Program-made: the position numbers and the translations under genes
Shown: positions 24,290 to 36,529 of the stretch, in pieces
Numbering within the stretch: the first letter of the stretch is position 1
How the letters are laid out: the number at the start of each line of letters is the position of its first letter
The notes under the pieces: generated by a model
Told to the model about the DNA's origin: nothing
Seen by the model: only the letters and a program-made list of their open reading frames with translations
Database searches by the model: none
Source of the DNA: Phoebastria nigripes
Lineage: Eukaryota; Chordata; Aves; Procellariiformes; Diomedeidae
Direction: 5' to 3'
DNA length: 64,000 bases
Assembly: GCA_035582835.1 (NCBI GenBank)
Contig: JAYKAV010002109.1
Coordinates: 2,922,515 to 2,986,514, forward strand

Positions 24290-24930
24290 CCTGCAACTGC
24301 AAAACTAATTAGTGAAATTAAGTTGAAAATGCTGTAAACAAGTGAAGTTGTTATTCATTCCGTACGGCACTACAAATGTGGGAGGACATGTTAAATGATA
24401 AATTAGGCATGAACTGCTTTAATCTGTAAGCTGAACATGCTAGCGAAGGGCCTGCATTTGTAATTAGTATTGGGGGCCACAGGAGAGTGGTGCCTCTTTT
24501 AAAACAGTGACAGGGAATTGATCAGTTTAGGTTGCCGTGGCAACCAGGAGCCCTCCATTGCTTTCCCCGCGTTCTCCTATTATGCCGTCCCCGCGTTTAG
24601 AAATATATTTATGAACTGTAAAGATAAACTACTCAGTAATGCAAAAGAGGCTACGATGCTCAAATGCCAAACTGACGGGGGCCAAGCGGATGCCTGACTA
24701 CCCGATAACAAGCTTAAGTGTTCTATGGTTGTCATGACATTTCTTTAACAAAGCAAATGATGTCTGCAGAAAAAAATCTTAAAATTAGCCGAAAATGCAA
24801 ATCTCTTTATGAGGCTGTCACCTTCATAATAACAGACAATAATTGATGATTTATGAGATGCCACCATAGCAACCAACTCCTTCGGCACCCCCTGGTTCCT
24901 CTTATACAATAGGCTTGGGCTCCTGTGAAA
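24290..24930. promoter_or_regulatory. Candidate conserved enhancer with three RFX X-box-like sites
   Basis: No open frame and no repeat resemblance; the text is dense in developmental transcription-factor motifs. It contains a near-perfect X-box at 24,531-24,544, an X-box-like half site GTTGTCATGAC at 24,728-24,738 and a reverse half site CCATAGCAACC at about 24,863-24,873. There is also an octamer ATGCAAAT at 24,795-24,802, TAATTAG homeodomain cores at 24,306-24,312 and about 24,461-24,467, and two TTTATGAG motifs (24,806-24,813 and 24,851-24,858) of the posterior-Hox/CDX type. It directly follows a CpG-dense cluster with a 22-bp palindrome. Known: RFX proteins bind GTTGCYATGGNAAC-type inverted repeats, and X-boxes are enriched in vertebrate conserved non-coding sequence. 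Inference: a cis-regulatory element for an unknown neighbouring gene. Conservation itself is not measurable here. Confidence 0.5.
24531..24544. promoter_or_regulatory. RFX X-box
   Basis: GTTGCCGTGGCAAC: both half sites GTTGCC and GGCAAC are perfect, with a GT centre. This fits the RFX-family consensus closely and is the strongest single transcription-factor site I see in the window. Confidence 0.7.
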
Positions 24931-25730
24931 AAGTTTCCAGCACGAAGCTCAGGAGGTCTTCTAGCGTCTTACTCCATTCGGTCTTATTAAATAAGGTTTG
25001 CAAATGTTGCAGGGATTTTTGCAGTTGTGCTACAGATTAAGGGGCTGAAGTACCTTTTGTAAAAGCTATGTAAATCATGACTGAAATAGGGTGGTTTCGA
25101 TCAAAACCTTTTTAAGAAAATAGATAATTTTTATTCACTATTCAAGTTGGAATCGAAGCTGGGACACACAAATCTCTGCTGTATACTTGGCTTTTCAGAG
25201 TCTTTTGTCTATTACTTGTATTTAAAAGTATTGATTACATAAATCAGCCCATTTTTTGCCTACTGGTGTCTAAGTTAAACTGACTATAATGGAATAAATT
25301 ATGTTTTATTTGGATTGTAATTTCAATGACTGCAAAAGAAAGGCTTTTATTTACAAACGTGTATTTAGATGTGTCATGGTTCGTTACATCTGCAGTGTTC
25401 TTCATGAGAAATTAGTGCTTTAAAAAGAAGTTTCTAGTCTTTCAGATTACCGCCTTTTCTAACTCATAGAAACAAGTTCAGGAGAATTAGGGTCTGTAGG
25501 CTTGGTTGAAGGTCATATGGTACTACGAGGTATCAGGTTAAGTAGTATTAGTGTCTTCATGTCCAAAGGCCATATTGTTTGCTTTTCTGTACAGGACTGG
25601 CAGGCACGAAAACCCTCATACCGCAGTTCTGCATAACTTTGTAAAACTCAAGCCCCTAAATTTGGTACCTAGAAAGGCCAAGTTGATGTTGANGGAGAAG
25701 AACTGGTATTAGCAACTTCTGCTTAAAGTG

Positions 25731-25752
25731 TTTTTTCCCCCCCCCCCCCCCC
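25731..25752. repeat. Poly-C run
   Basis: Six T followed by sixteen C (25,737-25,752). A simple homopolymer prone to length error. Confidence 0.9.
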
Positions 25753-27059
25753 ATAATTCCTTCCCCTCTTAGAGTAATAAGTTAATTCTCAGCCCATATC
25801 TTAAGATCCATACTCAGACAACGGTTCCAAAAAAAGTAATAGAAACTTGTTTGAATTAAGAATTCATGATCTTTCCCATTCTTTTTTACTTCATCAAATA
25901 TGACAATTAGAGCTGCCAGTGCCAGAAAGTGATTTCTGGTAGAATGATATCTTTCAGTCACCTTGCGTGGTATGTAGAAAAAAAAAGAATAAATAGATGG
26001 AAACCCTTTATGTTGTTACTGGTTATATCTAGGCATTTACTTTTCTGTTCACATTTTGATATATTTTTCCATTGTTTAACTCTTTTNGTAACTTCTTATG
26101 GAATAGTTTTTATAGGATTAATTTATTTATATGTTTACATATGTGAGAAAAAAAATAGAGATTTCTTCAGGTATTTAGGATGGAAACAAGTAAGNGTGGT
26201 GGTTCCCCACCCCACAGCTGTGTCTTCTTTGCATCCTCACCTCTAACTTCAGCAGAACTGGCTTCTGTTCTCTTCCTCTGCCATTGACTGCTCCAGAACA
26301 ACAGACAGACAACCCCNTAACATCTCCTACCTTTTTATGGATAACGAGGTTTGAATACTATAATGAAAATGCACAGAGTAAGAATGGGAAGAAATAAAGG
26401 CTGTTATCTATGGTGCTCAGTACAACGTGGTTATGATTTCTATTGCTGGACCCTTTAAAGAAACCCTCCTATTTTGTATGTTCTTTTCCTTTTCCAGTGT
26501 TGATGTAGTTTCCGGAGAATTGTGGGCATTTTCTGTGTTCCTCTGGAACTGGCCTTGGTGTGGAGGTGTTCTCATTAGCATTTTACAAGNTGTGTGTGTG
26601 CAGCAAGTGTAGAAATTGCAGCAAAATTTTTTGCAGCGTATTGACCTGAAGTCCATTTGGAGTTGATAAATACCAGCTGTTCAAACAGAAAATTAAACAA
26701 AAGCAACTCAAAACTTACTCTGAAGTAAACAGGTGAACAGTATGTAAGACAAAGCAGTTCCCCAAAGGCATTTTTAGTACATGGTCATTATTTAACTCCT
26801 GACTGAAAATAAACAATGCTTGACAGCGTGTGTGTTGGGGGGCTATGATATATGAACAGTGTCAGTACTGTAGGCTGATAACCTATAGCTTGACATCCTT
26901 ATCTATAAACTTTGACAGATACATCAGTTTGTTATTGTCACTTTATTAACTTGCTTCTATGATAGCAGAAGATAATCTTTCTCAAAGTCTAACACAGCTA
27001 ATACTTTACTAGGTAAAACATTTGGAAAAATGTCAACAAATTTTGTTTTCCCCCCAAAG

Positions 27060-27355
27060 GAACATCCTTTACAGTTCATTACATATTGAGACAGTATTTC
27101 ACAATATGGAACAGAGTTGTTTGCATATCAGCAGCAGACAATAAACTGTTTTGTCACATTAAATTATTTATGCCAGAGACGTCCTGACAGCCTCTCTTAA
27201 AAAAAAGAATGTATTGCTAGGAAATGTAGTTGTGGCTGCTCGAACTGAACACTTGCTTAATAAATTAATATTTTGGTCTTGTGATTTTTAATTGGAAAAT
27301 AACAGCTGTTCCTAGTTGGAACTGTCTACTTTGTCTTCTGGTGGTTTACAACAGA
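27060..27355. promoter_or_regulatory. Candidate conserved non-coding patch
   Basis: AT-rich text without repeat resemblance but with clustered factor-like sites: TTTGCATAT (POU-like) near 27,120, GACAATAAAC (SOX/FOX-like) near 27,138, an ACAGCTGTT E-box near 27,301-27,309, and TTAATAAATTAAT and TTTTTAATTGG homeodomain-like cores. No coding potential is visible. Confidence 0.28.
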
Positions 27356-30300
27356 GCTGTAATAAAGATTTCACAAGCCTTCTCGCTCGCTCCATCCCAC
27401 TCCCCGCTATCCTGCCGATGCCACGGGGGTGAGCGAGGGGCCAGAGCTTGAGCTGAAGCGGCATCACAGAATGTACAAAACCAGTTCTGACTTTTTTTTT
27501 AAACTTCTCTCAATCTTAACTCAGAATGTTGGTATGAATTATACTTCCAAATGAGCATTTTTTTCATGTTCTCTGAAACAGAGTTCTTTAAGCTTTGTTT
27601 GAATCTGAAACTTTATCTAACATCTGTTGCATCACTTTGTGCCAGACTTCTTCCTCTTAACTCCTTGCCCCGTCTATCTTACGCTTAACGACGCATTATA
27701 TTTTCAAGGCTGTATATCCATGTGTGTTTACCAATGAAGGAGTTAGGAAATGATCCTTTAAATGCTCATACATTTGCTTATTTTTATACAAAGCAGTAAG
27801 GCAAGGCCCAACTGCTCACCAGCTGCCCATACCCACAGCACGCTCTTGGTGTACATCAGAGGGGTTGTGGTCCTTTGGGGTGGGTGGGTGGGGAAGGGAG
27901 CAATTAAGGGCTATAATAGGACAGCAGAACTCAAGTTGCACAAGCAGCCTGAATTCTGAAATTACATAATTTTGGGGTGCCTGTGTTGTCTCAGTAATGG
28001 TCTTTTAACATTACTGTGTGTATGTGTGATTGCTTGAGATTTTTAGAAACTCAGCCAAAACCCCCCGAAATTCTGTAATCTGCAGCCAGTGTCACCCATA
28101 AGGGTCATATAATTACTGGACTGTCCAGACCTATGATAGGGACTGATGGAATAGCTGTAGCCACAGCATGCTGCAGTCATCTGTATGAGCCAGCATTGGA
28201 AAGAGGTGGATGCCTTTGGCAGTGCTTTTCATTGATATTTGCTCCAGTGGAAATATTGAGCTGCACTTGTCTTTGGAGAGTACTTTAGCAAGTACAAATT
28301 TTCTGCCAGTCTTCCACAGCTCACACAACAGGCTTTTCTATCCTTCTCTGCTCCAACACCAGTTCTTCACTTCTTTCACGTGCCCTCATCTTTCATCTGT
28401 CTTCTTCAGACTTGCCTTCCAAGTCCTAGTTTTCTTGCCCTGTAAGGTCTTGTCTCGCTCCTCTGTATTCCAGTTATCCTGAAATTAGACCTCTGCTCCC
28501 ACCCTGGTTTGTAATCCTATTGTCCAGTCATTTTAGGTGTCTCCTCTCCAGGATGCATTTCTTTGTCCCCAGTCTGTTTGCACAACCATCTCCTCAGGAT
28601 GCTTGCCACTGTTGCTTTAGCCCCACGCTTCTTCCTTCAGCTGCTTACCTTGAACACAACTCTGGTTTCTTCTTGCCTTGAAGACATTGGCAGGGGTAGG
28701 AGATGATTCCCCAGTGTCTTGAAATGTTCCATTACTTCTGCAAACTGTGTTTCAGACAGGGAGGAGCTACTGAGGTTAATGCTGGGAAGCCAGAGTAGAT
28801 TTGCAGAAAAAGGGGAAGGCAAAATTAAAGTGACAGTGGGATATGGGGTTACTGTTGAGCTAGGCAGTGATTTAGGAGAGGAGGAGGAGAAGATCCAGGC
28901 AGGAATTCAGACCAGCTTGAGCTGAGGCCTCAGTTTGCTGTGGTGTACAAATGTAAAGAGAGTTGACAATGCTAATTATCACATGCGTAATACTGGGAAT
29001 GGGGAAAGGATGTTAATAAAAGGAGAGTTCAGTTTATGGAATCCCAATTAAGTATGAGAAAATACGCATTTTTGAAATTTGACAGCTTTTCAAAAAATGG
29101 GTGTTGTGAGGGTGTCCCAGACTCAGATCTATTCCTGCTGTATAGAAGTCAGTATTATGAAACATGGGAGTGTTAAAGGACTATACGTAAAGAAAATGCT
29201 GTCACTATAATAGCAAATGACAGTATTTTTCTCTTGCCTGTTTCTCCAGAATGGTTCAATGATGTCTTATCAACACTTTCTGTTTGTATGATTTTCATAA
29301 GAGACACTGCAACCAAGCCTGCCCAGGGTATATTACTGGAGCTTACAAGTATTTATTGTTTGGTTTTGTTAGGGTAATAGTATTATGTAGTATAGCATTA
29401 TTACTTCACAAATGAACTAATTCGTGTTTCAAGTCAAAGCCCTATGGATGAGAAAATATCTTTTATAAATGGTCCTGNTTTTTTTAATGAATTTGTAGAT
29501 ATGTGCTGACGTTTTTGGAAAAGATGATGCAGAATAAACTCAATTTTTAAGGAAATATATGTGGTATCAGAGAAAAATCTTGCAGCATAACATTTGGTCT
29601 CTTTCTTATGTTTTTTATTTAGGTGAAAGCAGTGTTCCTAATATAACCAAATACAAGTTTAGCATGGCCTAAAAAGGTAAATCATTATANAAGAGAAGTT
29701 CCCTGGTTGAATGGCTGTAATGAAACATAACTTGAGGAAGACAAACTCCTAATTTCTCTTAAACAGATAGAATTCTGCAGTATGTTGGTAACTAAACAAA
29801 ATGGTCATAAACAGAATCAGAAAAATAATTAAAAAAAAAAAAGTAAAGAATTGTGATCATTGATATTAATATCATAATGCATTGTAATCAGTATAACTTT
29901 AGGTATTTTCCCTGACTCTGTATATATCTAGTGCTATATCAGTTCTTTTGCAGCTGCATTGCAGACATGCTGCCACACAATTTTTGGTATACCCTTGATG
30001 ACTTTTACTACTATATCACAGTGTCAGCTGCATGACAGCAGCAGTGTTGCTGGATCAATATTATATTATGTCATTTTGTGCTGTGAAAGAGAGCTGTATA
30101 AAACTTCTAGATTTGCTTCTTTGGAAACGTACAGCTGAAACTAAAAATGGCCTGATAACAATCTGCAGTAGTAGTGGTGTATGAAAATGAAAAGGGGTGG
30201 ATGAGGGAAGTAAGCGTGTAGGAAAACAAGAGGGTTCAGGCTTTGAGATACAAGATAAGGAAAGGTAACGCTGCTTTTACATACTGGGTTATATCATCGC

Positions 30301-31699
30301 ATTCAGAGATTTTAACACACTGTAGATAAGGTTGTCGTACCTTTGAATCCACTAGATTTTGCTGCATTTCTCAGGTAGAGTAAGACTGTGCACAGTCTGT
30401 TACCAATTATTTATGCATGAAACAGGGTAATTATACCTACCCACATCAGTTAGTGGATCAGGAACTCTCCTGACAGTATGATTTAGGAACTACTTGTTCG
30501 TTCTGCTGGTTTCCTCCTCTTCTAACCTGTTNTGAACCAGTGGAAATGTTAATACCAGAGGTGAATAAATGTGTTCACTAGAATGCACATCCTGAAAAAG
30601 TTGATGTGCATGTTTACATATTAGCTTGCTAATGTAGTCACAAGGATTCTAAATTAGAATTAGAGTGGGATGGCAAAAGCCTGGAGGTTAGTATAGATAG
30701 CAACAACTGGTCAAGCCTTTACAAAACCAGAGGTATGAAGTTATTGTTAATGTGTTTAAAGCAGATACAAGAAATGGGCTGGTGGGTTGGTTCCAGATCA
30801 CCTTAAAGTTGTGTTGTAGTCTAAGTAGTACAGGGAAATAAACAGGAAAAACAACAAAAAAATTTTAGTATGCAATCATAATTTATGGTTGTTATGAAAG
30901 AGAGTTGATCAGATAATTCAAATAGCTAGAGTATTATTGTAAAGGATACGACTTTTTCAGGAAGCAAAGGCAACTAAAGAGGAAAGAGATGTTGCCTTAT
31001 AAAACAGGGCACGTGCACTTGCTCCGAGGTCTAGGCTATGAGGGAGATGGCATGGGAGAAGAGCACTGGATATGATGGTAGCCTACTCTTAAAGGCCACC
31101 AAAGTGGGAGGGATCCATGTGGATTCAGGTAGAATCATCCAAAGCACAGGACTTTATGGTAATGGGAAATTTTTCCAGTCNAGACATATAAGCAGCATGT
31201 ACTGGAATGCTTTATAGAAGCTTTTTTTATGTATAAGATAGAGAAAGCAGCTTTAAAGGAAAGTTTATGTTTGGGTTGTTGTTTTTTTTTTTTTAAACTC
31301 AGGTATAACCAAGAAAGAAGAAGGAGTTGTTAATGTCAAAATGTAATGGAAATCGGGTGAGAGTGGCTATGAAATGATAGAGTTTACGAGCCATAGGACA
31401 AGTAGAGGAAATAATATATAAAGAAAACAGTGCCTTAAAGTAATGCAGACATGTATTTGAATTGGGAGGTAAGAACTCCAAAGTAGTAGAAGAGTAAAAT
31501 TTTCAAGAAACTTTGCAATTCCTTTAAAAATAAATTAATGTGGGCATAAATACAGATGATTCCATCGCAGAGAAAAAACAGCAACTGTAGAAAGAGGTCG
31601 GGTTTGCTAAATCAGTAATCTTTCTATGACAGTCTCAGAAGCAGTAGACCAAAGAGGGAGATCACTGAAGGCAGTTGGGTTAGAGCAGAATAGCATGAG

Positions 31700-32420
31700 C
31701 ACGTGGGGACGGTATCAGAAAGGCCAAAGAACAAGAGCGAGATGCAATCAGCGGACACCTTCCAGAGTAAGAGGAAATCATTCTACACATCCGTCTAGGG
31801 AAGAGAAAAGCAAGGGTTGATGTGCTACAATGCGAAGGGAAAGGTGTCAACAGGTGGCGCTGGGAAGACGGAAGACTTTCCTGCCTTCAGGTCACCTGCA
31901 ATTACATGTCTAACGCAATTAATAGTGGTGACAAAAGTGCAAGATCTGAACTTGAGCGAGAAAAGAAGTGTGACAGAAAGCTTACTTAGGTTAGATGTTC
32001 TCAAATCAGCTGGGTCTGATAAAATGTAGTTAAGGAATGGTGGATGAGATGCCGGAGTGGTTAATGGCTAACTTAGAAAAGTCATGGAGGGATGAGTGAG
32101 GTATCAGGAGAGCGGAAAGAAGGAAAGAGGAGGAAATGCTTGGAAATGATAGACCACTCAACTTCAGATGAATTAGAAAANTACTGTGGCTAATAAACAA
32201 AGTGTTTGTGAGTGCCCAGGAGATAACAGACAACATGGATTTGTCAAGAGCAAATTACNTCAAACTAATCCAATTTTCTTTAATAAAAGAATGACAGTCC
32301 ATAGACGACAAAGGTGAAGCAGTAGATGTCACGTGTCTTCACTTTAGGAAGGTTTCTGATAGTGTCTCACGTAGTGTGGAAAATGCAGTCTAGGTGAAAC
32401 GAGTAAGGATAGATGGAAAA
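31700..32420 (+). mobile_element. Ancient CR1-clade LINE relic with reverse transcriptase motifs
   Basis: A strongly decayed LINE in plus orientation. Four segments match, in the order expected for CR1/L3-type ORF2, when translated and allowing frame changes. About 31,739-31,790 gives an EMQ...KRKSFY motif (linker between endonuclease and reverse transcriptase). 32,003-32,023 gives KSAGSDK, resembling the family KS.GPDG motif. 32,231-32,248 gives QHGFVK. 32,322-32,370 gives DVTCLHFRKVSDSVS, resembling the conserved DV..LDF.KAFDTVS motif that leads into the polymerase palm. Stops and frameshifts are frequent and Ns are present. Base composition is close to the surroundings, unlike the young copies near 56 kb. 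The subfamily is uncertain, and the ends are set only by where the resemblance fades. Confidence 0.72.
31847..31861 (+). promoter_or_regulatory. CTCF-like core motif
   Basis: TCAACAGGTGGCGCT matches 13 of 15 positions of the CTCF core CCASYAGRKGGCRSY. It lies inside the ancient CR1 relic. Motif only; occupancy is unknown. Confidence 0.3.
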
Positions 32421-33280
32421 CANGTTTGAAAATTGTAGTTGGGAGAGTATTTATCAGTACTCTGTGAAAATCAAATGCAGGGGAAAAACTGAAGCACAGC
32501 AGTTGTGTAGATGATCAGTGTACCATATGCCGAATACAAGTCAGCAGTTCTGTGGTGGTGTGAACATAGGAAAACTCTGCTGGGTGGTATAAAAATACAT
32601 ATTGCAATTGCAAGGCAAGGTGGAGTAAGTTGAATTTTTGTGTCTGATTTTTTGAAGCAAAAATTTAAGAAAAATTTGGACCAAATCAAGGGAATCCAGT
32701 GCAACAAGTGTCAGAGCTGTAGAATGGTTCATGTAGAAAACAGCAAGTAATAAAACACTAATTTCAGATATTTTCTCAAAATGCACATTACCTTTACTAG
32801 TTAACTAGTATGGAATTCTGCCTCCATAATACTTCAATATTTAGTAATAAGTTGAAATGAAAGTATTATTACTTCCTTCTTTTCTGATGCTTTACTCTTT
32901 GTAACAATGAGGGTATTATATTTTATCATCACAGTTTAGCCCCTTAGGCCCGTTGTAACTCTGGTTGTCAGAACTGGGATTTATTCCTCTAACCCTAAGG
33001 ACGTGGGGTTCATGATCTCTCAAAACTGCTCTGCATATAGAAGTCTTTAATTTGCCTTTACCAATGAGGGGTGGGGAGAGAAAAAGGAAAAAGAGAGACC
33101 CCCATCTTCATGACACGTTTCGGGCTTCACGGTCCAGTACAGGGCATATTAACGCTTACTGTGTTAAATAGCATCTCGGGAAAAACTGGCATATTTGTCC
33201 TTTCTGGGAGTTTTATTCAGAAAATGCAGCTTAATCAAAGTGCTAAAACAATGTATCTTTTTAAGAATACATAACTTTTG

Positions 33281-33811
33281 TTATTCCTCTTGACTAACTG
33301 TGTTGCCAAATNCTCTAGAGGAGTCATTCCACTTAATAAAGATTTTTAATAACATTAGAAGACAATTTATTCTTCCCTTAATATGACAGGTTTTTATCCC
33401 TAGGGGATGACTGAGTATAGGTTGAAGTTTAAGGGACAGTTTCTTTGCCAGGTCAATCTTCATCAAAGGAACTAGGATGAGGAGGAACTTACTGCCATGT
33501 GTTTGGTATAGATGCCTGCCAGTCGTAGAGCCTGGTGAGTCAATGAGGTGTGCTTTCCCACTCGTGTGACAGGAATGTTGTGTCTGTCTAACTGAAACTG
33601 TAATTAATTCTAATAATTTCCATTTCAAAATTATGAATTCTAGCAGCCAAACTGCATTTTTCTTTATGTGCCAAATGCTACATTTCATAAATATTACTAT
33701 TAGGACAAAAATGAATATGAATCTGTTAGCAGTACAAAGGAGAGAGTAGTANCAACAGTGATTAAGACAGGGTAGCATGTTGGGTTTGTACCCAGATATT
33801 ACTGTTTGCAT
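33281..33811 (-). other. Unrecognised 176-codon open frame
   Basis: Starts at a true ATG (33,809-33,811) and ends at TAA (33,281-33,283). Two codons contain an N (33,312 and 33,752). The predicted product has one strongly hydrophobic stretch near residues 25-43, containing RFIFIFVLIVIFMKC, that could span a membrane. It is followed by lysine/leucine-rich text without repeats. I recognise no domain. No splice sites, CpG promoter or polyadenylation pattern clearly support it. Frames this long are uncommon in AT-rich DNA, but chance or an old repeat is still the likeliest explanation. Confidence 0.15.
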
Positions 33812-36088
33812 AGATATGATGAAAATGAGTTCTTATTGAACTTGTTTTGAGAAAGGCAAGATACTTACATTACAATTAACTGGGTAATTTGTCCGGGCTT
33901 TTGCTTTCTCATGTGCAAATGCTATCAGTTATGTAGGATTAAGTTGTGACCTAAGGATTATAGTTCACGTTCAGCATCTGGGCTAAGTTTTGGACACTTA
34001 TTTCCTGTCTTATTTTCCTCCAAATTACAGCCAATATTTTTAGCTTAAAATATNGTGTTGCCCAGGAGAGCATCTTAGACCATTTCAGTTATTTTTTTAC
34101 ACTAGTTACATTCTGTGTTTAAAGTAAGTCTGTAGAAGATGTAAAAAGAGGAGATTCTCATTTTCATTTTGCCATCTTATTCCAAGGGCAGTTGCAGAGG
34201 ATTGTGCTTGTTAACAAAAGAAAGAGTCTGATTTTAAGGGCTGCAAATCAATCCGTAGGATGGGATTTGAATCACTGTCAGTGAAAGGAAGGTGTGTTTA
34301 TAATAACTAAAATCCCATGTGTTCATAATTGACATAATTAGAGGCTATATGCACAATTTCCCTGTAGAGAAGAAAGATAATGATTTTGAAACCTTGTTTG
34401 TTAGGGTTTTTTAATATACTTTTATTAAAAAGGAAAAGGAAATCTGGTATTTGCAGTGGTCTATACTCTTACATGTGGGAACTTCAGATAAAATAGTGGC
34501 TTCCTTTACATGATTTGTACATCATTACAAATCATCGTGCTGCATTCTGTTTCACAAAGGCTGGTTGGAAGTCATGACTTTTTGTCAGAATATATTTGAA
34601 TAGCTTCTTGATTTATCTCCCAAAAATTAAATTGGTGTTGCTGGAAGCACTTTTTTATTTTGCCAGGAATACATATTCTAGATGTAATTTTCTATTGAGT
34701 TACATGCTTTTGCCATAAGTTTCCAAATCTAATCTAAGAGAGGGTGATTCCTCAATATTTAGAAAAGGAAACTCAGTGTTTTCTAAAAAGTGGACACTCG
34801 CTAACTACTGTATTTTTATGCTGTCTAAAGAGATATACCTCGACTCCTGCTGCTCAGTGCTAGGAAAATTTTAATTTTCTAGACTTTTATATACTGCTGT
34901 TGAAGACACTAAAGGAAGTCATGCCATCCTGTTGCCAAAATGTTGGTTACAGGCTTTAATATGAAATGACCATTCTGTAGTCAACGTGCTATAATGAGAC
35001 CAATAATAGGTAGCATGCAGGCGATGAAGTAATACATTTCTTNTATTTTCAAAATTCTTCTGCAACACTCAACTTCAGTAGAAGTTGATTCAGTAGGAAC
35101 CATGAACATTTCAATTTGCTCTCTCCAAATGGTAGTTTTTGTAATAAAAAGTGAATTTTAATGACCAGGGAAAGCTCATTTGAAACAAAGAAAGCCGTCT
35201 GTTAGTTTTATTTTGATTGACAAGCGTGCCAGGGATAAACTGTTGGCTGACACTAGAACATGCCTCATCAGAGCAGTCTACAATGTCCCCAAAGTCAGCT
35301 GAAAACGTTAAATAACATAGAGCATCAGGATCTTGGAACAGTTTGAGCGACAGGAAACAAACTGTTTTTTGTTTTTCATTTGGTTTGTTTGTAGGTACAA
35401 AAAGGAATCTGGTGAGTGTTTACATCTTCCCATGACATTTTGCACTAATACTGTTGCAAACAGATTACAGAGTAGAATATTAAATAAATACCACAAAAGG
35501 AACTCNTGGTTTTCAGTTTCCCCTAGTGCTGAATGACAGTAATCCTCCCTGACAAAAGAGGGTTATTGCCATTAGTTAATCCTGTTATGTAGTTCCCTCA
35601 ACAGCCTGTAACACATGTTGATAGAGACTGGGAAAATCTAAAATGTCAACCTAAGAGGCCACTGATCATCTTGACCTTAAGGCTATAGTAGAAGCAACCC
35701 AGAGCTGGATATCTGCATCAGCAGAGTATTTAACGTCTAGATCAAACCAGAAATGATGCGTTNGGGCTGAAAGGTGCACATTGTCGTTAGCATTCCCCGT
35801 TGGCTGCTGTTTGCCCGATGAAGGGATGATTTCAGTCACCTTCTATGCAAGCAGTGTGAGTATCAACTTGAACGTAGGTAGGTAACAACATGCAGGAGTT
35901 AAACCTGTTTAGATCATTTTTCATGTGCTAAGCCCTGCCAGAGCACATAAAGTGAAATCTGCAAGGTGCAGAAATTTTAGCTAAATTGTTGGTGTTATAA
36001 AAATAGTTTTGAAGACTATGCACGTCTTAAGTTTTTATTAAGTCCTCCCGGGAACACTGAAGTTATGTTTAAGTCATGGGTTAGGTGA

Positions 36089-36112
36089 TTTTTTTTTTTT
36101 TTTTTTTTTTTT
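36089..36112. repeat. Poly-T run
   Basis: Twenty-four T followed by an A-rich, AAGAAGGAGGAAAA-type stretch. Low complexity. Confidence 0.9.
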
Positions 36113-36529
36113 AAACAAAGAAGAAGGAGGAAAAAAAAAAGGCATCCATGGGCAGTTAGATCATCATCAAAGTTGTGGCTTGTGGTGAAACAGTTAGTGA
36201 ATCTGTAGTTAATTTAAAATTATAAAAGGATTGAGGTCTTGTGCGTTAGGGTAGAAAGTCTGTTTTGGGAAGTAGAGCCTTGTCTTTCACCACTGCCTTC
36301 AGTTATCAGCTAAGGCTTTGGAGTCAAATGAGTCAATTACTATTAATTGTCTTTGTTACCATAATGAAGAAGAGGCGGTTGCTTTTTTGATCTAATACTG
36401 TCTGCTGCTTTACAATACTTTCTAATAAAGTCACTTCACATGAGGATGGTTTAAAGCATATCCACTGTGTCTGTTACATGGAGATAGACGTTTTAATTCC
36501 ATCCTGTGAGGTTGCAGGATGCTCCTCCA

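Larger units (their letters stand above)
24931..31699. other. Non-coding with one strand-asymmetric stretch
   Basis: AT-rich overall. 28,300-28,640 is pyrimidine-rich and 28,745-28,920 purine-rich on the plus strand. Short open frames there follow from that bias. Single Ns are scattered through the interval. No exon or RNA gene recognised. Confidence 0.55.

Noticed and set aside
24111..24302. Minus-strand open frame across the 24.2-kb CpG cluster
   Set aside because: Non-ATG start and alanine/arginine/proline-rich composition forced by GC content; no splice or domain support.
26427..26612. Possible exon after a strong pyrimidine-AG acceptor near 26,497
   Set aside because: The donor side is weak, the frame contains an N and no domain is visible; acceptor-like text is common in T-rich DNA.
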